Positions 14,522-20,399 of a DNA stretch of 20,399 bases are shown piece after piece. Below the pieces are notes generated by a model that was not told the origin of the DNA, made no database searches, and was given only the letters and a program-made list of their open reading frames with translations. Location: the NCBI GenBank assembly GCA_023429685.1, contig JAEZDF010000022.1, positions 1 through 20,399 on the forward strand. Direction: 5' to 3'. The number at the start of each line of letters is the position of its first letter. The first letter of the stretch is position 1. This DNA is from Bacillota bacterium (GTDB lineage Bacteria > Bacillota > Clostridia > Oscillospirales > Ruminococcaceae). The position numbers and the translations under genes are program-made.

Positions 14522-16747
14522 ATGAAACGCATGTTAGCAATGCTCATGGCGTCGGTGCTTTTGTTGTGCTGCTGCGCACCCACCGAGCCGATTTTAGAGT
14601 CCTCTCTTGAGCCCGCTCCGTCATCAGACGAGCCTGTTCAGGAGGTAGTGGCTCCCGAAGAGCAAAAGGAAAACGGCGAGATGATTCAAAATGGAATGTT
14701 TGATGAAAACGACAGCACAATGTGGTTTACTTATTTAGAAGGGGGAAAGGCTGAAAAAGGGAGAGAGGATGGTGTGCTAAAGCTTGATATTGAAACAACG
14801 GGACCCCAAAAGCACAGCGTTCAGCTTTATCAGGATATCCCCACGGTGACGCAGGGCTGTCGTTATCGCCTGACATTTGATATGCGTTCGACGGTACCGC
14901 GTACGATAGAGGTACGCATTCAGAAAAACGGCGGTGACTATTTCGGCTACCTACTTGAGAGCGCGAAGATAACGACCGAGATGGCAAGCTACGTCTTCGA
15001 ATTTCAGATGCAGCAGGAAAGCGACCCCGCTCCCCGCTTTGCACTAAACATGGGGATGTTTGATGAGGACGGTGAGGCGGGCGCACACATCATATACATG
15101 GATAACGTGAGCCTGACGATGACTGACGATTCCGAAAAGGTTGCAACCGAAGGAGGTACGGCAGTGACGCTGCCAATTAACATCAACCAGCTGGGATACC
15201 GCCCAGCGGACAAAAAGATAGCCGTATTCAGCGGAAAAGACACAAGGTTTGAGGTTGTGGATAAGACGACAGGCAAGGTAGTTTATACCGGCGACATTAC
15301 CGGCTCTGTTCAGGACGCTCCGACCGGGCAAACGGTGTCGTATGGAGACTTTACAGCACTTACGACCAAGGGCGAGTACACCATTAAAACTGCAAATCTC
15401 GGCGAGTCGTTTCCGTTTGCAATCTCCGAGGATGTATATGATAACGCCTTTACAGCGGTGGTAGAGATGTTTTACATGCAGCGCTGCGGGACGGAGCTCA
15501 GCAAAGACAGAGCGAAAGACTTTGCGCACGCTGCCTGCCATACCGGGCTTGCAACGGTGTACGGTACAAACACAAAGCTCGATGTTTCGGGTGGCTGGCA
15601 TGACGCGGGCGATTACGGACGCTATGTTGTGCCCGGTGCAAAGGCGGCGGCGGATTTGATGCTCGCTTACCAGCTGAACCCCGGGGCGTTTGCAAATCCG
15701 CTATCTTCCACGATACCTGTGATTGTAGATGAGGTACGCTATGAGCTGGAGTGGCTGCTTAAGATGCAGGACAAGGCAAGTGGCGGTGTGTATCACAAGG
15801 TGACCACCAAGGCGTTCGAAGGCGAGGTAATGCCAGAGACGGTGACCGAGGAGCTGGTGCTTGCGCCGATTTCCACCAACGCGACGGGCACGTTCGCGGC
15901 GGTAATGGCAATGGCGTCTAACCTGTATCAGCCATATGATGCGGCTTTTTCAAAGAGGTGCCTCGCAGCTGCTGAAAAGGCATGGGGCTTTACACTCAAG
16001 AACCCGTCGAATACCTTTAAAAACCCCGAGGATATCTTAACCGGCGAGTATGGAGACTTAACGACCAAGGACGAACGCTTTTGGGCGGCAGCCGAGCTGC
16101 TAAAGGCTACGGGTAAGAAGGAATACAACGATTATATCGTAGCGGCGTTTCAGGAGCTGATCCCATCCGGCTTAGGCTGGGCAAGTGTCGGTTCCTACGG
16201 AACCTATGCCTACCTGACCACCGCGCCCGATAAGGTTGACAGCGCGCTTGCCGCAAAGCTTAAGAATGACCTGCTTAAAGAGGCAAAAAAGCTGCTGGAG
16301 CTCTCGGATTATGACGGCTACAAGATCTCGCTGGGGCGCAGTTACCCGTGGGGCAGCAACATGTCGGTTGCAAACAACGCGATGCTGCTGCTCATTGCCA
16401 ATCTAATTGAGCCGGATGTCGCGTACAGTCAGTCAGCGGCAGACCATTTAAACTACCTGTTTGGCGTGAACTGTCTGTCGTACAGCTTTGTTACCGGCTT
16501 TGGCACGCAATCCCCGAACAACACCCACCACAGACCTTCTATGGCAATTGGAAAAACGCTTCCGGGCATGCTGGTGGGCGGACCCAACAGCAATCTCGAA
16601 GACCCCTTTGCGCGCGCTGTGTTAGAAGGGCTGCCTCCGGCGCAGTGCTATGCAGACAACGCACAGAGCTACTCCACCAATGAGATCACCATCTACTGGA
16701 ACTCTCCGCTTGTGTTCTTATTGTCCTATTACGCAAAGGCATATTAA
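14522..16747 (+). CDS. Glycoside hydrolase family 9 lipoprotein (cellulase/cellodextrinase) with CBM4/9-like module
   Basis: A 741-aa surface enzyme predicted to hydrolyse beta-1,4-glucan by inversion. The signal peptide ends in LLLCCCAP, where one of C16-C18 would be lipidated, and an acidic Pro/Glu/Ser linker runs to about 52. Residues about 53-203 resemble a CBM4/9 carbohydrate-binding module (NGMFDEND...MDNVSLTM). Residues about 216-305 form the Ig-like CelD_N domain (ININQLGYRPADKKIAVFSG). The GH9 (alpha/alpha)6 barrel fills 308-741. It has catalytic Asp residues D361 and D364 in GGWHDAGDYGRY, the conserved H669-H670-R671-P672 cluster, and general-acid E721 in STNEITIYWNSPLVF. GCGAGGAGGAG lies 8 bp before the ATG. 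Ig-GH9 enzymes of this layout include endoglucanases and exo-acting cellodextrinases, so the exact mode is open. It probably supplies oligosaccharides to the transporter encoded just upstream. Confidence 0.94.
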   Translation: MKRMLAMLMASVLLLCCCAPTEPILESSLEPAPSSDEPVQEVVAPEEQKENGEMIQNGMFDENDSTMWFTYLEGGKAEKGREDGVLKLDIETTGPQKHSVQLYQDIPTVTQGCRYRLTFDMRSTVPRTIEVRIQKNGGDYFGYLLESAKITTEMASYVFEFQMQQESDPAPRFALNMGMFDEDGEAGAHIIYMDNVSLTMTDDSEKVATEGGTAVTLPININQLGYRPADKKIAVFSGKDTRFEVVDKTTGKVVYTGDITGSVQDAPTGQTVSYGDFTALTTKGEYTIKTANLGESFPFAISEDVYDNAFTAVVEMFYMQRCGTELSKDRAKDFAHAACHTGLATVYGTNTKLDVSGGWHDAGDYGRYVVPGAKAAADLMLAYQLNPGAFANPLSSTIPVIVDEVRYELEWLLKMQDKASGGVYHKVTTKAFEGEVMPETVTEELVLAPISTNATGTFAAVMAMASNLYQPYDAAFSKRCLAAAEKAWGFTLKNPSNTFKNPEDILTGEYGDLTTKDERFWAAAELLKATGKKEYNDYIVAAFQELIPSGLGWASVGSYGTYAYLTTAPDKVDSALAAKLKNDLLKEAKKLLELSDYDGYKISLGRSYPWGSNMSVANNAMLLLIANLIEPDVAYSQSAADHLNYLFGVNCLSYSFVTGFGTQSPNNTHHRPSMAIGKTLPGMLVGGPNSNLEDPFARAVLEGLPPAQCYADNAQSYSTNEITIYWNSPLVFLLSYYAKAY

Positions 16748-16795
16748 CTGGCTATTGTCATGTTGGATGATTGGCTTTGTCTTATAAAACGTATA

Positions 16796-16837
16796 AAACA
16801 AAACGGATTTTGGTGCAAGCCAAAATCCGTTTTGTTT
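16796..16837 (+). terminator. Strong bidirectional terminator after the GH9 gene
   Basis: Perfect 18-bp arms (AAACAAAACGGATTTTGG at 16796-16813 and its complement at 16820-16837) flank a 6-nt loop. The arms end in T-rich sequence on both strands, so it can serve the GH9 gene and the convergent TnpV-like gene. Confidence 0.85.
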
Positions 16838-16890
16838 GGGGTGCTGTATTTCATTTATGAGAATGAGGAGGGAAGTATCTGTTTGTGTTT

Positions 16891-17223
16891 TTATAAGCTG
16901 CGAAGTTCTTCGTATAGCAGAGTAAGCACAAAGGTATCGGCTTCGGATTGTATGCGGTAGGCCCTCTGCGCCGTGTTTAGCAGTGTGATGCGCTCGTTCA
17001 TATGGTGTACCATCTTGGTCTTCCATGTTTCGTATCGTAAGTCTAGACTAAGCAAATACTCGTTTAGATAACCGGCTTTCTGCCATTGTCGGTATAGCTC
17101 TGCGTGGTTTTCTAACAGATAACTGCGAGCCGTCTGCCCGTATTTGCCCAGCTTCCCGGTGAGGTCATCGCTGGAATGGGTGGGATAGTACACGTTGGGG
17201 CTGTATGATGGCAGCCTGTTCAT
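16891..17223 (-). CDS. tnpV: TnpV family transposon-encoded protein
   Basis: A 110-aa protein matching the TnpV family of small proteins carried by clostridial mobile elements. The typical stretch is KLGKYGQTARSYLLENHAELYRQWQKAGYLNEYL (24-57), which parallels the family's IGKYG.LR..YL.EH...LY..L..SG.L..HL. The C-terminus IQSEADTFVLTLLYEEL is also family-like. AGAGAGG lies about 12 bp before the ATG. Its biochemical role is unknown. No transposase, recombinase or terminal repeats are visible around it, so it is either a remnant of an element or an independently maintained relative. Confidence 0.72.
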   Translation of the reverse strand: MNRLPSYSPNVYYPTHSSDDLTGKLGKYGQTARSYLLENHAELYRQWQKAGYLNEYLLSLDLRYETWKTKMVHHMNERITLLNTAQRAYRIQSEADTFVLTLLYEELRSL

Positions 17224-17582
17224 GCAAGCACCAGTCCTCTCTCGATGCCCAAAGACAAAATGTTTTTGGCGTTAAAATGTTATGCCGATCTCCTTTTGTC
17301 TGTACTGATTATAACAGAAGTTGCATGCGCAGATGGAACCATTTCGTAACGCTTTTATTGAATAATTGCTAAGAAACTATAAATATTCTGTTAGCATGAC
17401 TTTTGCAGTTTACAACAAAAAGTATAATACCCGTAAATATGACACATATTACGCAGAAAGATGTATTGTTTTGTGTGCCAAGTTGTCTTTACAACAACGA
17501 CAATATGTTGTAATATGGATTAAGCACTGTGGGTAAAAACCAAGTATGACTTTTACTAATTATAAGTATAAGGATGGATGGA
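17224..17582. other. Divergent intergenic region upstream of araR
   Basis: An AT-rich 359-bp region between the divergent TnpV-like and araR genes. A perfect TATAAT (17423-17428) reads towards araR, but the matching -35 is weak. An 8-bp inverted repeat, TTACAACA/TGTTGTAA (17489-17496 and 17506-17513, 9-bp gap), lies 70 bp before the araR start and is a candidate operator. It does not look like the AraR site at araB. Confidence 0.5.
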
Positions 17583-18680
17583 ATGGCTTTGCAAAGCGTA
17601 TCCAAATACAACAAGTTGGTTGACTGGGTGAAACGGCAGATCGATTCCGGCGACCTGCTGCCGGGGGATAAGCTGTATTCCGAAAATGAGCTGACCCGAA
17701 TGTTCGGCATCAGCAGGCAGACCGTCCGTCAGGCGATTGGTGTGCTGGAAAACGAAGGGCTTGTAGAGCGCAGACGAGGCAGCGGAACCTATATCAACGC
17801 ATCGCCCGTGCCCACCCATACACCCACAAAAACCATCGGCGTTATCACGACCTATCTCGACGACTACATCTTTCCCAGCATCATTAGGGGCATCGAGGGG
17901 GTGCTGTCTCAAAACGGGTATACCATGCGCCTTTCAATTACCCACAACAAGGTGGAAAACGAGACGACCGCGTTGATGAATATGCTGCAGGACAATGTGG
18001 ACGGTCTGATTGTAGAGCCCACCAAAAGTGCGCTGCCAAACCTAAACCGCAGCCTATACGAAACGCTTGCCCAAAGAAACATCCCCTGCCTGATGATAAA
18101 CGGAAAATACGCCGGGCTTAATGCTGCCTGCGTTGCGCCGGACGATTATGCGAGCGGACGAGAGGCGGCAAGGTACCTGCTTTTACGCGGTCACAAAAGG
18201 ATCGGTGGCATCTTTAAGTCGGATGATATTCAGGGGCACCTGCGGTATGCGGGCTTTGCACATGCGCTCAAAGAGCACGGCGTCGGGTTGGATGACGACA
18301 GAGTGCTTTGGTATGGCACCGAAGACATCGGGCGTCTGTTTGGCGGAGACAGCGACGATTATCTCTGTTCACGAATCGAGGGCTGCACCGCCCTGTTGTG
18401 TTACAACGACCAGATTGCCGTGAAGCTCGTGGAGATTCTTCGCCGCGCGGGGGTACAAATACCCGAGCAGATCTCGCTGATTGGCTTTGATAACTCAAAT
18501 CTCGCTACAATGCCGGATATCGGCATTACTTCGCTTGCGCATCCCAAGGAGCAGCTCGGCGAGATTGCCGCAAAGGGGCTTTTAACACTGCTGCATAACC
18601 GCACGGCGGCGGTTGACTCCCTGTTTGAGCCCGTTATCGTAGAGCGCCAGTCCGTGCGTACGATAACCGAGATGGATTAA
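17583..18680 (+). CDS. araR: AraR-type arabinose repressor (GntR helix-turn-helix fused to LacI-type ligand domain)
   Basis: A 365-aa regulator with the AraR domain layout. Residues about 5-73 are a GntR winged helix (KYNKLVDWVKRQIDSGDLLPGDKL, ENELTRMFGISRQTVRQAI, GLVERRRGSGTYI). From about 83 a LacI/GalR-type ligand domain follows (KTIGVITTYLDDYIFPSIIRGIEGVLSQNGY, VDGLIVEPTKS, GHKRIGGIFKSDD, ALLCYNDQIAVKLVEILRRAGVQIP, ISLIGFDNSNLA). The open frame begins at ATG 17574, but AAGG directly abuts that codon, while ATG 17583 lies 9 bp from AAGG, so I start there. araB follows, and its promoter carries a palindrome close to known AraR sites. In the family, arabinose binding releases DNA, so this gene probably represses araB and other arabinose genes. 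Confidence 0.93.
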   Translation: MALQSVSKYNKLVDWVKRQIDSGDLLPGDKLYSENELTRMFGISRQTVRQAIGVLENEGLVERRRGSGTYINASPVPTHTPTKTIGVITTYLDDYIFPSIIRGIEGVLSQNGYTMRLSITHNKVENETTALMNMLQDNVDGLIVEPTKSALPNLNRSLYETLAQRNIPCLMINGKYAGLNAACVAPDDYASGREAARYLLLRGHKRIGGIFKSDDIQGHLRYAGFAHALKEHGVGLDDDRVLWYGTEDIGRLFGGDSDDYLCSRIEGCTALLCYNDQIAVKLVEILRRAGVQIPEQISLIGFDNSNLATMPDIGITSLAHPKEQLGEIAAKGLLTLLHNRTAAVDSLFEPVIVERQSVRTITEMD

Positions 18681-18689
18681 GATATAGCT

Positions 18690-18781
18690 AATTAACTTCA
18701 ATAATGTCCGAATAAAATCTTCATAAAAGCTTGCGTTTATGGCTTTTATGGAGATTTTTTCGTAGACATTATAAGTTAATT
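18690..18781. repeat. 92-bp imperfect palindrome downstream of araR
   Basis: The left arm (18690-18730) and right arm (18742-18781) match at roughly 34-35 of 40 positions when folded. Outer blocks are AATTAACTT/AAGTTAATT and TAATGTC/GACATTA, and the inner block is CATAAAAGC/GCTTTTATG. The inner stem followed by TTTTTT (18755-18760) could act as a terminator, but the arms continue well beyond it and a second, clean terminator follows. The whole may be a MITE-like element or a large 3' hairpin. Confidence 0.7.
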
Positions 18782-18790
18782 TGGTATTTG

Positions 18791-18822
18791 ACACGCCCTT
18801 TTTACATGGGGCGTGTTTTTTT
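18791..18822 (+). terminator. Rho-independent terminator of araR
   Basis: ACACGCCC (18791-18798) pairs with GGGCGTGT (18809-18816), and seven T residues follow (18816-18822). It lies 110 bp after the araR stop and 137 bp before araB, which separates the two transcription units. Confidence 0.88.
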
Positions 18823-18857
18823 GTTGATTTATTATATAAATAATCCTTAGAGCCCTA

Positions 18858-18911
18858 TTGCTTTTTTGACCAATTTGTTATATGATGACATTAAAGATGT
18901 ACGTACAACTT
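18858..18911 (+). promoter_or_regulatory. araB promoter with AraR operator
   Basis: TTGCTT (18858-18863), a 17-bp spacer and TATGAT (18881-18886) form a sigma-A-type promoter with a start near 18893. Directly on the start lies AAGATGTACGTACAACTT (18894-18911), a palindrome matching at 8 of 9 pairs with the core TGTACGTACA. It closely resembles the Bacillus subtilis AraR operator (ATTTGTACGTACAAAT-like). A repressor bound here would block initiation. The adjacent araR gene encodes the expected ligand. Confidence 0.82.
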
Positions 18912-18958
18912 AAATGACGTAATCAACAGAATTGGATATACGGAAAGGAAGTCATATC

Positions 18959-20399
18959 ATGGCGAAATATGCAATCGGCGTAGATTTTGGTACGCTCTCC
19001 GGCAGAGCGGTGCTCGTAAATGTTGCAACGGGTGAAGAAGTTGCAAGTACAACTTACGAGTATCCCCATGCGGTTATGGATGAGACCCTTCCCGACGGCA
19101 CAAAGCTAGGCGCCGACTGGGCGTTGCAGCACCCGAAGGATTACCTCGAGGTGTTTGCGCATACCATACCCGGCGTGCTAAAAAGCGCTAAGGTCTCGGC
19201 GCAGGATGTCATCGGAATCGGTACCGATTTTACGGCGTGCACGGTGCTTCCTGTTAAGGCGGACGGCACCCCTCTTTGCTTCCTTCCCGAGTTTGCGTCC
19301 AACCCGCATGCGTATATCAAGCTGTGGAAGCATCACGCGGCGCAGGATAAAGCGAACAAGCTTAATCAGATCGCGGCGGACATGGGCGAGGATTGGCTCG
19401 CGCGGTACGGCGGTAAGATATCGTCCGAATGGCTGTTCCCCAAGGTGTGGCAGGTTTTAGACGAAGCACCCGAGGTCTATGATGCCGCGGACTATTTTAT
19501 CGAAGCGGCAGACTGGGTTATCTGGCAGCTTACCGGCGTACAGACACGCAACTCCTGCACCGCAGGCTATAAGGCTATCTGGCATAAGCGCAAAGGATAC
19601 CCGGATAAAGAATTCTTTAAGGCACTCGACCCACGCTTTGAAAACGTGGTGGAGGATAAACTAAACTGCCCGATTACGCCCCTCGGCTGTAAGGCGGGTG
19701 AGATCACCGAGCTATCCGCGTCCTTGACGGGGCTTGTACCCGGCACTGCGGTTGCGGTAGGCAACGTGGACGCGCATGTGACCGTGCCCGCAGTGGGCAT
19801 CGACGGTCCCGGAAAGATTCTTGCCATCATGGGCACATCGACCTGCCATATCCTGCTGGGCACCGAGGAGCGTGAAGTACCCGGTATGTGCGGCGTGGTA
19901 GAGGACGGCGTGTACCCGGGCTTTTACGGCTACGAGGCAGGGCAGTCCTGTGTCGGAGACCACTTTGCCTGGTTTATTGAAAACTGCCTGCCCGCGTCCT
20001 ATTACGAAGACGCGAAAAAGCAGGATATCAACATACATAAATATCTGCGCCAGAAGGCGGAAAAGCTGGGTGTGGGCGAAAGCGGACTGGTTGCGCTGGA
20101 TTGGTGGAACGGCAACCGTTCTGTGCTGGTGGATGTAGACCTTACCGGCATGATGCTGGGCATGACGCTACAGACAAAACCCGAGGAGATCTACCGTGCC
20201 CTGATTGAGGCCACGGCATATGGCACCAGAAAGATTGTCGAAACGTTTAACGCAAACGGCGTACCAGTCGATGAGTTTTACGCCTCCGGCGGCATCTCGC
20301 AAAAAGACCCGATGACCATGCAGATCTATGCGGACGTATTGGGTATCCCCGTAAAGATTGCAGGCTCCTTGCAGGGTCCGGCACTCGGTTCCGCCATCT
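18959..20399 (+). CDS. araB: L-ribulokinase (3' end outside window)
   Basis: Phosphorylates L-ribulose to L-ribulose 5-phosphate with ATP in arabinose catabolism. The 480 visible residues of an expected 550-560 show the FGGY-kinase fold: phosphate-1 loop GVDFGTLSGRAVLV (6-19), GIGTDFTACTVLPV, the ribulokinase-type segments LPEFASNPHAYIKLWKHHAA and YGGKISSEWLFPKVWQVL, NVDAHVTVPAVG and the phosphate-2 motif IMGTSTCHILLG. The C-terminal half includes GYEAGQSCVGDHFAWF, ALDWWNGNRSVLVDVDLTGMMLG and FYASGGISQKDPMTMQIYADVLG. GTLSGR and the TDFTAC stretch distinguish it from xylulokinase and glycerol kinase. GGAAAGGAAG lies about 8 bp before ATG 18959. Control is by the operator just upstream. araD/araA may follow beyond the window. 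Confidence 0.96.
   Translation, partial: MAKYAIGVDFGTLSGRAVLVNVATGEEVASTTYEYPHAVMDETLPDGTKLGADWALQHPKDYLEVFAHTIPGVLKSAKVSAQDVIGIGTDFTACTVLPVKADGTPLCFLPEFASNPHAYIKLWKHHAAQDKANKLNQIAADMGEDWLARYGGKISSEWLFPKVWQVLDEAPEVYDAADYFIEAADWVIWQLTGVQTRNSCTAGYKAIWHKRKGYPDKEFFKALDPRFENVVEDKLNCPITPLGCKAGEITELSASLTGLVPGTAVAVGNVDAHVTVPAVGIDGPGKILAIMGTSTCHILLGTEEREVPGMCGVVEDGVYPGFYGYEAGQSCVGDHFAWFIENCLPASYYEDAKKQDINIHKYLRQKAEKLGVGESGLVALDWWNGNRSVLVDVDLTGMMLGMTLQTKPEEIYRALIEATAYGTRKIVETFNANGVPVDEFYASGGISQKDPMTMQIYADVLGIPVKIAGSLQGPALGSAI

Noticed and set aside
18866..18886. TTGACC at 18866 as the -35 box of araB
   Set aside because: Only 9 bp separate it from TATGAT. TTGCTT at 18858 gives the correct 17-bp spacing.

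Overview
The window looks like the chromosome of a Clostridia-class Firmicute, perhaps Oscillospirales or Ruminococcaceae-like. The signs are Gram-positive lipoproteins, AGGAGG-type ribosome binding sites, TTGnnn/TATAAT promoters, a TnpV-family gene, an AraR-type GntR/LacI hybrid regulator and an estimated GC content near 50%. No phylogenetic marker gene is present, so this placement is inference. Both edges cut through genes: a DNA methylase on the left and araB on the right.

Layout. (1) Positions 1-1960, minus strand: a compact three-gene unit of an HD-domain phosphohydrolase, an AT-rich restriction-endonuclease-like gene and a DNA adenine methylase with an N-terminal helix-turn-helix (truncated). 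(2) 1961-2518: a gene-free stretch with a cluster of near-perfect palindromes, a GC-rich unexplained block and a hairpin that probably ends the mscL operon. (3) 2519-3756, minus strand: mscL preceded by a short protein that follows the FtsZ fold but lacks its GTP-binding signature. (4) 4052-8175, plus strand: a MacB/LolD-type ATPase overlapping a 1141-aa FtsX-type permease with a very long coiled-coil insertion. (5) 8306-9007, minus strand: a YgjP-type metallopeptidase. (6) 9008-14147, plus strand: a regulated sugar-uptake locus with a LacI repressor, a lipoprotein solute-binding protein and two CUT1 permeases, without its own ATPase. (7) 14522-16747: a surface-anchored family 9 glycoside hydrolase with a CBM4/9-like module, ended by a strong bidirectional terminator. 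(8) 16891-17223, minus strand: a lone TnpV-like gene. (9) 17583-20399: araR, terminator structures, an AraR-operator-controlled promoter and araB.

How the genes fit together. The right half is devoted to plant polysaccharide use. A GH9 lipoprotein would cut beta-glucan at the cell surface, the CUT1 transporter would import the resulting oligosaccharides under LacI control, and the araR/araB locus handles arabinose. The araB promoter and the lacI-proximal promoter share one design: TTGCTT, a 17-bp spacer, a TATAAT-like -10 box, and a palindromic operator on the start site. The left half is a set of defence-type and membrane or envelope-stress genes with no evident link to sugar use.

No tRNA, rRNA, CRISPR array or complete insertion sequence was recognised. 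The least familiar items are the degenerate FtsZ-like protein paired with mscL, the AT-rich gene inside the HD/methylase unit, the palindrome cluster near 2.1 kb and the 92-bp imperfect palindrome between araR and araB.
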